Source: Sphingobacteriaceae bacterium (lineage in GTDB: Bacteria; Bacteroidota; Bacteroidia; Sphingobacteriales; Sphingobacteriaceae). Taken from it: 64,000 nt of DNA. A model generated the notes under the pieces. The model was not told the origin of the DNA. It made no database searches and was given only the letters and a program-made list of their open reading frames with translations. A program made the translations under genes and the position numbers. Shown piece by piece: positions 36,586 to 45,602 of the stretch (the stretch's first letter is position 1; each line of letters begins with the position of its first letter). Where the stretch lies: assembly GCA_029266635.1 (NCBI GenBank), contig JAQSWM010000005.1, positions 248,001 to 312,000 of the forward strand. The letters run 5' to 3'.

Positions 36586-37635
36586 ATGAGAACAACTGTA
36601 AGTTTCGCAATTCTGGTACTGACCTCGTCTGTAGCATTTGGCCAGAATAATCCCACTGTTCAGGTTGTAAAAAAAGCCGGGGCAAATATCATCGATATAA
36701 AAATTGGAGATAAGCTGTTTACATCTTTTCTGTATCCGGATACTTTAGAAAAACCCGTGCTGTATCCGGTGTTTACCTCGAAGGGCACAGATGTTACGAG
36801 AGGCTTTCCGCTTAATCCCAGGCCAGGCGATCCAACCGATCATCCACATCATATCGGCATCTGGTTTAATTATGAAAACCTGAACGGCCTGGATTATTGG
36901 AACAACTCATATGCTATCCCAAAAGAGAAAAAGAATTTATACGGATGGATAAAAACGGATAAGATTCTTGAAGCCAAAAGCGGAAAAACCGGGATATTAT
37001 CCTATCATGCCAATTGGGTTAACCAGAAGAATGAGGTGTTGGTTGAGGAGCTAACACGACTGGAGTTTAGCAAAGTCGGCGGCAAACGGATCATTGATCG
37101 CACAACTACTTTGACAGCCAATACCGAAGCGAATTTTACGGATGCGAAAGACGGTATGCTTGGCATGAGGCTGGCGCACGAGCTTCAGATACCAACCACA
37201 CAAGACCAAAAGTTTACTGATAACAAAGGGAATGTGACCATTGTGAAAGGCGGAGAGGATAAAATCCCTAACGGAAACTATATTACGAGCGAAGGAAAAT
37301 CGGGCGATGCCGCCTGGAGCACACGTGCGGCATGGTGTAAGGTTTATGGCAAAATGAACGGAGATTCTGTTGCCATTACGATCATTGATCATCCGGCCAA
37401 TCCAAACTATCCAACATTCTGGCATGCCCGTGGCTACGGCTTATTTGCAGCGAATCCGCTGGGCGAAAAGATATTTACGAATGGGAAAAGCGCAAAAAAC
37501 CTGTCATTGAAAAAAGGAGAATCTGTCACATTCAATTATCGGATTGTTGTGGAAGAAGGATCGAGGGTTAGCTCAGCACAGGAAACCAATAGGCTTGCAG
37601 CGGATTTCGCCAGGAAAAAGCCTGCTAAAAGATAG
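36586..37635 (+). CDS. Secreted DUF6807 / PmoA-like family protein
   Basis: 349 residues from ATG at 36586 with a signal peptide (about 1-20, VAFGQ). [27 protein letters not shown]-type His-rich segment (about residues 80-105) and a late [14 protein letters not shown] are characteristic of this family, which is often called PmoA-like but has no shown oxygenase activity. The fold resembles galactose mutarotase-like beta-sandwiches. Third gene of the DUF1080/Gfo-Idh unit; it overlaps the convergent methyltransferase gene by 11 bases. Function unknown, possibly a sugar-modifying step. Confidence 0.78.
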   Translation: MRTTVSFAILVLTSSVAFGQNNPTVQVVKKAGANIIDIKIGDKLFTSFLYPDTLEKPVLYPVFTSKGTDVTRGFPLNPRPGDPTDHPHHIGIWFNYENLNGLDYWNNSYAIPKEKKNLYGWIKTDKILEAKSGKTGILSYHANWVNQKNEVLVEELTRLEFSKVGGKRIIDRTTTLTANTEANFTDAKDGMLGMRLAHELQIPTTQDQKFTDNKGNVTIVKGGEDKIPNGNYITSEGKSGDAAWSTRAAWCKVYGKMNGDSVAITIIDHPANPNYPTFWHARGYGLFAANPLGEKIFTNGKSAKNLSLKKGESVTFNYRIVVEEGSRVSSAQETNRLAADFARKKPAKR

Positions 37636-38653
37636 GTAGCTCCTCACGTAGGTTTACATTGGCCTCCTTAACTTTTTCAAGTTCCTGCCTTATAGCCTTT
37701 GCCAGGGCATAAGCCATTTCCACAGCCACCGCATTGCCGATCATTTTGTACCCTGCTGTGATGCTTTTGTAATGGAATATGAAATCATCAGGAAAAGTCT
37801 GAATGCGGGCGCACTCTCGTACGCTCAACCTCCGGTATAAGTTTTCGCTTCCGGGGACGAACATCCGCTTATCCTGCTCAATGAACAACATTTTAGGTGC
37901 CTGCGGATGCATGGGCGCATGCCGGGCTCCCGCCTGAATGGTGAACGACGGCTCATTCCAATCCCGCACCCGGTTCCGCGACATAAAGATTGATGAAAAG
38001 CCGCCGGTCATGTACTCGTGGTTTGGGATTGCACAATCTTTGCCGTTTGTTGAGCTGTGTTTGGCAGGAAGCGGGGGTTCCTGCAATAGATTGCCGATAG
38101 CATCTGTTAAGGTTCGTTTCACGGGATGAGCTTCCGGAAATTGGAAGTTAATTCCGAGATCTTTCCTGAAGCCGATGAAGAAAACCCGTTTCCGATCTTG
38201 CGGAACGCCATAATCTGAGGCATTCAAAAGTTTAAAGGAAAGCTCATAGCCCGCTTCGCGGAACATGGATTTGATATTCTCAAGCGCTGAGCCGTGCCGT
38301 GGCAAAAGCATCCCGGCCACGTTTTCGGCAAGGAAGAAATAAGGCCTTTTAGCTTCAAGTATCCGGATGAAATCGTAGAAGAGCTGACCGCGTTTGTCGT
38401 GGATGCCCTTCAGCGCTCCGGCTGCGCTCCAGCTCTGGCAGGGCGGGCCGCCAATGATGCCATCGCAATCCGGAACTTCATCGGATTTTATGTCGGTGAT
38501 GGAACGGCGGTCGAGGGTAGTGTGCGGGTGGTTTTTCTCAAACGTTTCCCAGATCTGTTTATCATACTCATTTGCCCAGATAGTGCGGAATCCGGCTTTA
38601 GCAAAACCGAGGTCTAAACCGCCTGCACCGGCAAAAAATGAAATGATATTCAT
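37625..38653 (-). CDS. DNA (cytosine-5-)methyltransferase, HaeIII-like
   Basis: 342 residues from ATG at 38653; a longer start at 38698 would run through the promoter. Conserved motifs: [12 protein letters not shown] (I, SAM site), [12 protein letters not shown] with the catalytic Cys (IV), AENV (VI), [10 protein letters not shown] (VIII), [18 protein letters not shown] (IX) and [14 protein letters not shown] (X). From memory the target-recognition stretch [19 protein letters not shown] closely resembles M.HaeIII/M.NgoPII, which modify GGCC. It is divergent from a PLD-fold protein across 67 bases. A role in restriction-modification or as an orphan methylase are both possible. Confidence 0.92.
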   Translation of the reverse strand: MNIISFFAGAGGLDLGFAKAGFRTIWANEYDKQIWETFEKNHPHTTLDRRSITDIKSDEVPDCDGIIGGPPCQSWSAAGALKGIHDKRGQLFYDFIRILEAKRPYFFLAENVAGMLLPRHGSALENIKSMFREAGYELSFKLLNASDYGVPQDRKRVFFIGFRKDLGINFQFPEAHPVKRTLTDAIGNLLQEPPLPAKHSSTNGKDCAIPNHEYMTGGFSSIFMSRNRVRDWNEPSFTIQAGARHAPMHPQAPKMLFIEQDKRMFVPGSENLYRRLSVRECARIQTFPDDFIFHYKSITAGYKMIGNAVAVEMAYALAKAIRQELEKVKEANVNLREELPIF

Positions 38654-38667
38654 ATTTCGTATTTTGT

Positions 38668-38675
38668 CAAATTTA
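38668..38675 (-). promoter_or_regulatory. TAnnTTTG-type promoter box of the methyltransferase
   Basis: On the minus strand the box reads TAAATTTG, 15 bases from the methyltransferase ATG. It is embedded in an inverted repeat TTTTGT (38662-38667) and ACAAAA (38675-38680), which could be an operator controlling both divergent genes. Confidence 0.5.
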
Positions 38676-38720
38676 CAAAAAGGAATTGCTCCGGCCAAAA
38701 ATCACAAGCAACTATCAAGC

Positions 38721-40040
38721 ATGTCTTTTGAAGTTTACTTCGACTCGCCGGAGAATTATAAAAACAAGTATAATTTCTACGCCGAAGGCTCCAGCCCCTT
38801 GTTGCTGGCCAGGGTGATTGAATTGCTGGAAGTAAATAAAGACGAGCTTGCGGAAGTATGCCTCGGCTTTTATCTTTTTAACAACAAAATACTGTATCAA
38901 AAGCTGTTGGAACTCGCCAATATGGGAGTTAAGGTGAGCATCGTCACCATTCCGCCTGAAGGGTACGATGATAGCAATCCTAAATTCATCACCGACAGAG
39001 CCACCGGGGCAGAACTCAATTATGCAACCAAGTATCAGTTAGCCCGGGAGATCTTTGCAGATTGTTACCGCCGTCCGCATCCCAACCTAAACCTGTACTT
39101 TTTCCCGCATCAATACATCCGTTCCGCACGGGCGAAGGCTTTTTCCCGTGGCAGCCTGCCTTATTCGCTGCACCTGAAATCTATTTTGCTGAACTTTAAG
39201 AATAGTTCCGGAGTGGTGGGAATTTCCTCGTCCAATTTTGCAGTACGTGATCTCATTAAGGAAGAATTATTGGTATTTGCGAAGGATGAGCCGGAATACG
39301 CCAATGCCACACAAACCTTCTTCGCAGATCTTCTCAATTATTCTATTAATATCCGCGATTACAATTTCAAGCACGACTACTGTAGTTATGGAACTCCTGT
39401 AGTTCCATCGCCAACAGGTAAAGTGAATGGCTTTATAGCCCCATTTTATCAGGATTCTTCTTTCGGGATGGAAGATTTTGTTGCTGAGAAAATCAGATCG
39501 GCAAAATCAAAAATTTACATTTGCGGGCAGCACGTGTGCCCGATTTCGTACCAGTTCAACGGCAGTTTCCATTCAGGTTATGGCGGAGGAATGGTCAGCC
39601 GGAACGGGTGGGTGCCGGCGATTATTGAACGTGCTTCGGCAGGTGCCGATGTGATGTTTATTTCCCAGACATTTGCCTCAGGAAAACTATCAGCAGGCGA
39701 CAGAACACCGGCTAACAGAAATGCGTTTTCCGAATTTTTTGGGCTTATCAGCGAAGTTCCCAATATCCGCTACTACGTAAATGAGAATTTGCATTCAAAG
39801 TTCATTCTCATAGATGAAGAAGTAATTGTATCTACTTTTAACTACACGCCGTCGCAGTTCATTTACCTCGATAAAGTGGTAATTGAAAAGTTTGAGAGCA
39901 ATCCTGACAAGAGCTACGAGGGAGTTTTCAGCGAGGTGGGACAGTATATGGTAATAGATGATGCCGCTGTTGTAACTAAATTTCGGGCTTACGTTGAAAC
40001 GCTAATTCAATTAAAAGCTTCCGTAAAGAAGTTATACTAA
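38721..40040 (+). CDS. Phospholipase-D-superfamily protein, possible restriction endonuclease
   Basis: 439 residues, no signal peptide. Two PLD-type halves are visible. The second has an HKD-like motif with H358-S-K360 and D365 followed by STFN (GSxN-like). The first has H151-x-K153 but Asn158 in place of Asp, followed by GISSSN. PLD-fold nucleases include the BfiI and NgoFVII restriction enzymes; others are lipases or kinases. The divergent HaeIII-like methyltransferase 67 bases away suggests a nuclease partner. The ATG at 38721 is chosen since an upstream extension would overlap the methyltransferase coding strand. Confidence 0.72.
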   Translation: MSFEVYFDSPENYKNKYNFYAEGSSPLLLARVIELLEVNKDELAEVCLGFYLFNNKILYQKLLELANMGVKVSIVTIPPEGYDDSNPKFITDRATGAELNYATKYQLAREIFADCYRRPHPNLNLYFFPHQYIRSARAKAFSRGSLPYSLHLKSILLNFKNSSGVVGISSSNFAVRDLIKEELLVFAKDEPEYANATQTFFADLLNYSINIRDYNFKHDYCSYGTPVVPSPTGKVNGFIAPFYQDSSFGMEDFVAEKIRSAKSKIYICGQHVCPISYQFNGSFHSGYGGGMVSRNGWVPAIIERASAGADVMFISQTFASGKLSAGDRTPANRNAFSEFFGLISEVPNIRYYVNENLHSKFILIDEEVIVSTFNYTPSQFIYLDKVVIEKFESNPDKSYEGVFSEVGQYMVIDDAAVVTKFRAYVETLIQLKASVKKLY

Positions 40041-41309
40041 TCAATGATCGTTCAAAGGCAATCCCAATCTTTGATATTCCTTCCAGTTTAAATATTCTGG
40101 TCCTTTGCGCTGCTCAACCATAGTGATGCAGTCCTCCACCGGGCAAACCAGCTTGCATAGATTGCAGCCGACACATTCCTCTTCTTTTATTGAGTAGGTG
40201 TTGTATGGCTTGCCGTAGGCGAGATTAATAGATTGATGCGAAGTGTCTTCGCAGGCGATGTAACACAATCCGCAATGGATGCATTTATCCTGATTGATGT
40301 TGGCAACAATGTGATAGTTGATGTCCAGATCTTCCCAGTTGGTAAGCGTTGGAACTGATTTGCCAATGAAGTCATCCAGTGTGGAAAATCCTTTTTCGTC
40401 CATCCAGTTGTTCAGCCCTTCGCACAGATCTTCAATAATCCTGAACCCATGCTTCATAGCTGCCGTGCAAACCTGAACATTCGAGGCTCCCAGCAACATA
40501 AACTCAACCGCATCTTTCCAGGTGCTGATGCCGCCAATCCCGGAAACTGGAACTTGTCTGGTGATTGGATTTTGAGCGATGGTGGTGAGCATTTTCAGTG
40601 CGATAGGCTTCACCGCCGGACCGCAATACCCTCCGAAAGCAGACTTTCCCGCTACATTCGGATTTGGAACAAGCGTATCCAAATCCACGCCTGTTACAGA
40701 CTGGATGGTATTTATGAGAGATAAGGCATTTGTGCCAGCCTCAACACAAGCCTTTCCGGCAGGCACAACGGAATGCACGTTTGGAGTAAGCTTGGTGATA
40801 ACGGGAATAGTTGCTGCTTCCATCACCCATTCCACCACCATGCGGGCGATCTCCGGATCCTGGCCGACGGCAGCGCCCATGCCGCGTTCGGTCATGCCGT
40901 GGGGGCAGCCGAAATTGAGTTCCAGGCCGTGCGCACCGGTATCTTCTACCTGTTTAATTAATTCTTGCCAGCTTTCGCGGGAGTTATCGGCCATGAGCGA
41001 AACTATCATGGCCCGGTCGGGGAACTCTTTCAAAACTTCACGGATCTCACGGAGGTTGATGTGCAGCGGCCGGTCGGAAATAAGTTCGATATTGTTGAAT
41101 CCCATCACACGGCTGCCGTGATAATCAACTGCTGAATACCGGGAAGAAACATTTTTTACTTGCGTGCCTAATGTTTTCCAAACCACACCGCCCCAGCCGG
41201 CTTCGAAGGCACGCAGAACATTTATCTTTTTGTCGGTAGGCGGCGCACTTGCCAGCCAGTACGGATTAGGAGATTTTATGCCGAGAAAGTTAGATGATAT
41301 GTCTGCCAT
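40041..41309 (-). CDS. preA: NAD-dependent dihydropyrimidine dehydrogenase, subunit PreA
   Basis: 422 residues. An FMN-binding TIM barrel of the dihydroorotate/dihydropyrimidine dehydrogenase type (about 1-310, with LELNFGCPHGM) is followed by two 4Fe-4S ferredoxin motifs (CIHCGLCYIAC, CVGCNLCKLVC). With PreT it reduces uracil and thymine to the 5,6-dihydro forms using NADH. It ends the operon; preT lies upstream, separated by a GxxExxY gene and two palindromic repeats. Length and motifs are normal. Confidence 0.93.
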   Translation of the reverse strand: MADISSNFLGIKSPNPYWLASAPPTDKKINVLRAFEAGWGGVVWKTLGTQVKNVSSRYSAVDYHGSRVMGFNNIELISDRPLHINLREIREVLKEFPDRAMIVSLMADNSRESWQELIKQVEDTGAHGLELNFGCPHGMTERGMGAAVGQDPEIARMVVEWVMEAATIPVITKLTPNVHSVVPAGKACVEAGTNALSLINTIQSVTGVDLDTLVPNPNVAGKSAFGGYCGPAVKPIALKMLTTIAQNPITRQVPVSGIGGISTWKDAVEFMLLGASNVQVCTAAMKHGFRIIEDLCEGLNNWMDEKGFSTLDDFIGKSVPTLTNWEDLDINYHIVANINQDKCIHCGLCYIACEDTSHQSINLAYGKPYNTYSIKEEECVGCNLCKLVCPVEDCITMVEQRKGPEYLNWKEYQRLGLPLNDH

Positions 41310-41330
41310 TTTCTTGAGTTATTAAAAGCC

Positions 41331-41408
41331 CACGCGGCAACGCAAAGTTACGGAGCCGCAGAGTTAGAGTATCCGCTGCAACGCTGCCCCTCCGCTTCGC
41401 TGCGTGAA
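41331..41408. repeat. Palindromic repeat, family 1, unit A
   Basis: Begins CACGCGGCAACGCAAAG and ends with the near-inverse CTTCGCTGCGTGAA, so the RNA or single strand folds into a long imperfect hairpin. Sits between preA and the GxxExxY gene, 9 bases before unit B. The 'ACGC..CGCAAAG' core is shared with units B and C. Confidence 0.7.
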
Positions 41409-41416
41409 GATTCTAG

Positions 41417-41506
41417 TTTCACGCGGAGGCGCAAAGTAGCGGAGACGCGGAGTTTTGATAAGCGTTTATACGTTGCGTCGTTGCTCCGCCGCCTCGCCGC
41501 GTGAAA
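41417..41506. repeat. Palindromic repeat, family 1, unit B
   Basis: 90 bases with terminal inverted arms TTTCACGCGG-AGGCG and CGCCTCGCCGCGTGAAA (2-base bulge). It abuts the stop of the GxxExxY gene (41518). No reading frame of note; resembles the dispersed GC-rich palindromes common in Bacteroidota intergenic DNA. Confidence 0.75.
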
Positions 41507-41517
41507 TGACTAATTGT

Positions 41518-41898
41518 TTACAATCCATTCGCTACTCTGTGTATGCCGTCTTTCAGCAATGGCATGTTAAAGTTAATCAATAAGCCAAGTTTCAAATTGG
41601 TTAACTTTAGATACGTTTGCAACTGCTTAAAATGCACCGGTGCAATTCTCTCTACAGATTTCAACTCCAGGATGATTGTGTCTGCAATAATAAAGTCAGC
41701 TCTAAACGCCGTTTCAATCTTTAGTTCTTCGTGAATTAGCGGAATGCACTCCTGTCTCGTAAAAGATATTTGCGTCTTCGTCCATTCATAAGCAAACAAC
41801 TCTTCATAAACACTCTCGAACAAGCCAGGCCCATATTCCCGATGGATGCCAAAGCAAATGTCCAGAGCTGCACCCGCCAACTCATTCTCAGGTAACAT
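41518..41898 (-). CDS. GxxExxY protein (PD-(D/E)XK nuclease-like)
   Basis: 126 residues from ATG at 41898, which overlaps the preT stop by one base (TAATG); a longer ORF reaches back to 41991 but runs through the end of preT. The defining G-L-F-E-S-V-Y motif lies near residue 26, and RADFIIADTIILELKSVE carries the D...ExK core of the PD-(D/E)XK nuclease fold. Function of the family is unknown. It is not part of pyrimidine breakdown and is bordered by palindromic repeats on its 3' side, which suggests a late arrival in the operon. Confidence 0.88.
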   Translation of the reverse strand: MLPENELAGAALDICFGIHREYGPGLFESVYEELFAYEWTKTQISFTRQECIPLIHEELKIETAFRADFIIADTIILELKSVERIAPVHFKQLQTYLKLTNLKLGLLINFNMPLLKDGIHRVANGL

Positions 41899-43244
41899 TA
41901 GTCGGTTTTCATAATTAAATTTAAAATTCCCTTCGCTGCATCTTTCCCCGCCTGCACTGCATCCACCACTTCTTTTCCGCCATTCACACAATCACCACCG
42001 GCAAATACTTTTGCCCAGTTAGTGATCCCATTTTCATCTATCGTTATCTTGCCGTTTCGGTTTTGAAGTTCGTTGTAGCTTACCAGCTTTTCGAATGGGA
42101 GCTGCCCGGTGGCTTTGATGATCATATCTACCTCAAGGGTGAACGTCTCGCCAGTTGACTCCGGTGAGCGGCGGCCACTCGTGTCAGGAGCACCAAGCTG
42201 CATAACATCGCACATCAAGCCACTAACTTTTCCGTGTTTCCCCAAAATCTTTTTTGGTGCTGCCAACCAGATGATTTTACAACCATCCAACTTCGCGATA
42301 TTCAGCTCTGCTTCTGTGCAGGGCATTTCATCCTGTGTGCGGCGGTAAACCAGCGTTACTTCTTTCGCTCCCAGGCGCTTTGCCTGCGTGGCAGCATCAA
42401 TTGCCGTCATTCCCATCCCAATTACCACTACTTTATCGCCTACCTGGATGTTGTTATAGGGGTTAGTTCGGAGATTGTAAATGAAGCTGATAGCATCTTC
42501 TACGCCCTCTAATTTCTCCCCTTTGATTCCCAGCTCACGTGTAAGCCCAACGCCGATAGCAAGAAAAACTGCATCGTACTGGTTCTGCAGTTCTACCAGC
42601 GAAATATCTTTGCCCAGTTCTCTGCCATACAGAATTTCGATTCCGCCAAGCGACGTAATATAATCTACCTCCTCCTCACAAAACTCAGGCGTCACCTTAT
42701 AGGCAGCGATACCGTAAGTCATCAGGCCACCGCCTTTTTGTTCCTTTTCGTAAACGGTTATGTCAACGCCTTCGCGGGAGAGCACATGAGCACAGGATAG
42801 TCCGGCGGGACCAGCACCTACAACCGCGACCTTCTTCCCGGTGAACGGCTTGCGTTTAAATAGTTGCCATTTTTGCTCAATGGCCTGATCTGTGGAATAG
42901 CGTTGCAGGCGGGCAATGGAGATTGGTTTTTCCTCTAGCAGGTTATAAACACAGGCTCCTTCACAAAGCTTTTCAACCGGACAAACCTTGCTGCATCCTC
43001 CGCCCATAATGTTAGCCGAGAAGATGGTATGTGCCGAGCCTTTAATATTATCGGTAGTGATCTGTTTGATAAATTTCGGTACGTCGATGCTCGTCGGGCA
43101 GGATTTCATACACGGAGCATCGTAGCAAAACAGGCAACGGTTTGCCTCCACCGATGCTCCTTCTACAGTTTCAAAAGGCGGGTGGATGTCAGAAAAATTC
43201 TCCTGATATTCTGAAAAAGTGAGCTTGTTGTTGGTTATTGGCAT
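41898..43244 (-). CDS. preT: Dihydropyrimidine dehydrogenase, NAD-binding subunit PreT
   Basis: 448 residues. An N-terminal domain with two Cys clusters (CLFCYDAPCMKSCP; CSKVCPVEKLCEGAC) for Fe-S centres is followed by a glutamate-synthase-small-subunit-like FAD/NAD reductase (VAVVGAGPAGLSCAH near 135; VVVIGMGMTAIDAA near 275; IFAGGD-type FAGGDCVNGG near 415). It passes electrons from NADH to PreA. It starts 8 bases after the ureidopropionase stop and its own stop is coupled to the GxxExxY gene. Confidence 0.93.
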   Translation of the reverse strand: MPITNNKLTFSEYQENFSDIHPPFETVEGASVEANRCLFCYDAPCMKSCPTSIDVPKFIKQITTDNIKGSAHTIFSANIMGGGCSKVCPVEKLCEGACVYNLLEEKPISIARLQRYSTDQAIEQKWQLFKRKPFTGKKVAVVGAGPAGLSCAHVLSREGVDITVYEKEQKGGGLMTYGIAAYKVTPEFCEEEVDYITSLGGIEILYGRELGKDISLVELQNQYDAVFLAIGVGLTRELGIKGEKLEGVEDAISFIYNLRTNPYNNIQVGDKVVVIGMGMTAIDAATQAKRLGAKEVTLVYRRTQDEMPCTEAELNIAKLDGCKIIWLAAPKKILGKHGKVSGLMCDVMQLGAPDTSGRRSPESTGETFTLEVDMIIKATGQLPFEKLVSYNELQNRNGKITIDENGITNWAKVFAGGDCVNGGKEVVDAVQAGKDAAKGILNLIMKTD

Positions 43245-43252
43245 TGAGTCTT

Positions 43253-44119
43253 TTATAATTCTACAAGCGGGCCGTAAGTCTCAGGCCGTCTGTCGCGGAA
43301 AAACTGCCAGGTGCTGCGTACTTCATCGATCATATCCAAATCGAATTCAGACACGAGCAATTCGTCCTGATCTTCTGAAGCCTGGGCGAAAATTTGCCCT
43401 CTTGGATCTACGAAATACGATGAGCCATAGAAACGGCCAAGGTTCCATGGCTTTTCTTCCCCTACGCGATTGATGCAGCCCATGAAATAGCCGTTTGCTG
43501 CGGCATGTGCGGGTTGCTCAAGCTTCCATAAATATTGTGAAAGCCCGGCAACAGTAGCCGATGGGTTGTACACGATCTCAGCACCGTTCAGCCCCAGGCA
43601 GCGTGCGCCATCCGGGAAATGCCGGTCGTAGCAGATGTAAACTCCGACTTTTGCGTATTTGGTCTGGAACACCGGATAGCCCAAATTCCCTGGCTTAAAG
43701 AAGAACTTTTCCCAAAAACCTGTAGTGTGTGGAATGTGGTTTTTACGATACTTCCCGAGGTAAGTGCCGTCGGCATCGATTACTGCTGCGGTGTTGTAAA
43801 ATACACCCGCCTGCTCTTTTTCGTACACCGGTACAATCATCACCATTTGGTACTTTCTGGCGTATTCCGCCATCAGGTCAGTGGTCGGGCCCGGCACCGA
43901 TTCAGCCGAGGCGTACCAAGCTTTGTCCTGTCCCGGGCAGAAGTAAGGAGTATTGAAAATTTCCTGCAAGCACAAAATCTGCACCCCCTGCTGACCGGCT
44001 TTGTCGATCAGCGGCAAGTGTTTCTGCAGCATTGCGTCCTTTATTTCTTCTATGCTGCCTTCGCCCTCTGTTTTAGCGAGGCTCATTTGTATTAATCCGG
44101 ATTTGATGATTCTTGGCAT
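43253..44119 (-). CDS. Beta-ureidopropionase (nitrilase superfamily)
   Basis: 288 residues. The catalytic triad of the CN-hydrolase fold is present: Glu53 (CLQEIFNTPYF), Lys126 (YRKNHIP) and Cys163 (VYICYDRHFP). The last motif is typical of N-carbamoyl-beta-alanine amidohydrolases. It would hydrolyse N-carbamoyl-beta-alanine, the product of dihydropyrimidinase, to beta-alanine, ammonia and CO2. Operon position between the hydantoinase and preT supports this over other nitrilase activities. Confidence 0.88.
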   Translation of the reverse strand: MPRIIKSGLIQMSLAKTEGEGSIEEIKDAMLQKHLPLIDKAGQQGVQILCLQEIFNTPYFCPGQDKAWYASAESVPGPTTDLMAEYARKYQMVMIVPVYEKEQAGVFYNTAAVIDADGTYLGKYRKNHIPHTTGFWEKFFFKPGNLGYPVFQTKYAKVGVYICYDRHFPDGARCLGLNGAEIVYNPSATVAGLSQYLWKLEQPAHAAANGYFMGCINRVGEEKPWNLGRFYGSSYFVDPRGQIFAQASEDQDELLVSEFDLDMIDEVRSTWQFFRDRRPETYGPLVEL

Positions 44120-44134
44120 TGTGTTTTTTGTTTA

Positions 44135-44198
44135 GTCAGCCTGAGGTTCTCGAAGGCTTTTCATTAATTAACCATACTTCGAATAACCTCAGCATGAC
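44135..44198. repeat. Inverted-repeat element, family 2, copy A
   Basis: A 23-base start (44135-44157, GTCAGCCTGAGGTTC...) and a matching inverse end (44177-44198, CTTCGAATAACCTCAGC...) flank a short AT-rich core. The ends match those of copy B at 48539-48621. It fills the gap between the ureidopropionase gene and the hydantoinase stop. Confidence 0.65.
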
Positions 44199-44207
44199 CA
44201 CGGTTTA

Positions 44208-45590
44208 TTAAATTATTCCAGTGACCTTATTTCTCTTTATAAACTTACCATTGCCCTTTTTAACTAAGCACTGATTGTTGTCGATAGCCTTCTTTCCTCT
44301 TAGAAAGACTTGCTTTACCTTACCAGTTAACTCCCACCCCTCGTACCCGGAGTAATCCACATTCATGTGATGGGTATCAGCGGAAATTTTGTGTTTTTCG
44401 TTCAGATCAAAGATCACAATATCTGCATCGGAGCCTATCCCAATTGTTCCTTTTTTCGGGTACATCCCGAATATTTTAGCTGAATTGGTGCTGCTTACTT
44501 CAACGTATTTGTTCAGGCTGATCTTGCCCTTATTGACTCCTTCAGAAAATAAGAGTTCCATGCGATTTTCAATAGCGGGGTGCCCGTTCGGGATTTTTGA
44601 AAAATCATCTTTCCCCATCAGCTTTTGTTCCCACATAAAAGGGCAGTGATCTGTTGCGACCACTTGCAGCAATCCCGCGTTAATTCCTGCCCACAAGGCA
44701 GCTTGATCTTTCTTTTCTCTCAGTGGCGGGCTCATCACCCATTTGGCTCCCTCAAAGTCCTTCTCGTACAGCGAGGCATCCAAAATCAGGTACTGAATAC
44801 AAGTTTCGGCAAAAACCTTATGATTGCGCTTTCCGGAGTCGCGGACGGCATTTAAAGCTCCTTCGCAAGTTAGGTGCACGATGTATCCGGGGCAACCGGT
44901 GTAATCAGAGAAATCGGTGAACCGTGCAGAAGCCTCAGCCTCGGTAACTTCCGGCTGCGATAAATAATGGTACAAAGGCGAAAGCTTCCCTTCGCTTCGA
45001 TGCTTGGCGATGAGGAAATCGATTATGTCTCCGTTGGTGGCGTGGGTTGTCACCATTCCGCCATTCGCTTTTACTTCGTTCATCAAACCGATCATCTGCC
45101 GGTCGTCAATCATCAAAGCGCCTTTGTAAGCCATGAAGGTCTTGAATGATGTAATCCCTTCTTCTTCGATCATGGTTTTAATTTCTTTCTTTGTTTCCTC
45201 GTTGAAATCAGTAACTGCCATGTGGAAACTGTAATCTCCCACCGCTGTTCCGGTGGCACGCGACTGCCAGTCCGTAAGCGCAGCCTTCAATGAACTGCCT
45301 TGCGTTTGCAGCACAAAATCTATCACGGTAGTCGTTCCGCCGAAGAGCGCAGCCCGTGTGCCCGTTTCATAATCATCGCTGGAGAAAGTGCCCATAAAAG
45401 GCATCGACAAATGCACATGAGGGTCTATCCCGCCCGGGAAAACGAGCTTTCCGCTAGCGTCGATCACCTCATCGGCAGGCATATTCAGGTTTTTCCCAAT
45501 TGCCTGTACGGTTTCCCCGTTGATGAAAATGTCGGCAACATAATCATCAGAAGCGGTGATGATCCGTCCGTTCTTAATTAAGATTGACAT
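44208..45590 (-). CDS. hydA: Dihydropyrimidinase (D-hydantoinase)
   Basis: 460 residues. Amidohydrolase fold with the metal ligands DPHVH (His58, His60) and the carboxylated Lys150 (SFKTFMAYKG). It opens the ring of dihydrouracil or dihydrothymine to the N-carbamoyl amino acid. Other amidohydrolases such as allantoinase are less likely because of the context: PreA/PreT, ureidopropionase and a nucleobase transporter surround it. Confidence 0.94.
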   Translation of the reverse strand: MSILIKNGRIITASDDYVADIFINGETVQAIGKNLNMPADEVIDASGKLVFPGGIDPHVHLSMPFMGTFSSDDYETGTRAALFGGTTTVIDFVLQTQGSSLKAALTDWQSRATGTAVGDYSFHMAVTDFNEETKKEIKTMIEEEGITSFKTFMAYKGALMIDDRQMIGLMNEVKANGGMVTTHATNGDIIDFLIAKHRSEGKLSPLYHYLSQPEVTEAEASARFTDFSDYTGCPGYIVHLTCEGALNAVRDSGKRNHKVFAETCIQYLILDASLYEKDFEGAKWVMSPPLREKKDQAALWAGINAGLLQVVATDHCPFMWEQKLMGKDDFSKIPNGHPAIENRMELLFSEGVNKGKISLNKYVEVSSTNSAKIFGMYPKKGTIGIGSDADIVIFDLNEKHKISADTHHMNVDYSGYEGWELTGKVKQVFLRGKKAIDNNQCLVKKGNGKFIKRNKVTGII

Positions 45591-45602
45591 CGTGCAAATT
45601 TA

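Noticed and set aside
38394-38720. 109-residue N-terminal extension of the PLD-fold protein
   Set aside because: It lies opposite the methyltransferase coding strand, across the divergent promoter region, and has a composition typical of a shadow frame. The ATG at 38721 begins the recognisable protein.
40579-41121. 180-codon plus-strand frame opposite preA
   Set aside because: Antisense shadow; preA motifs are intact on the other strand.
41310-41517. CRISPR array
   Set aside because: Only two units, each internally palindromic and ~80-90 bases long, with no regular spacer and no cas genes nearby.
41899-41991. 31-residue extension of the GxxExxY protein
   Set aside because: It overlaps the last codons of preT in another frame and has no similarity to the family; the TAATG coupled start is better.
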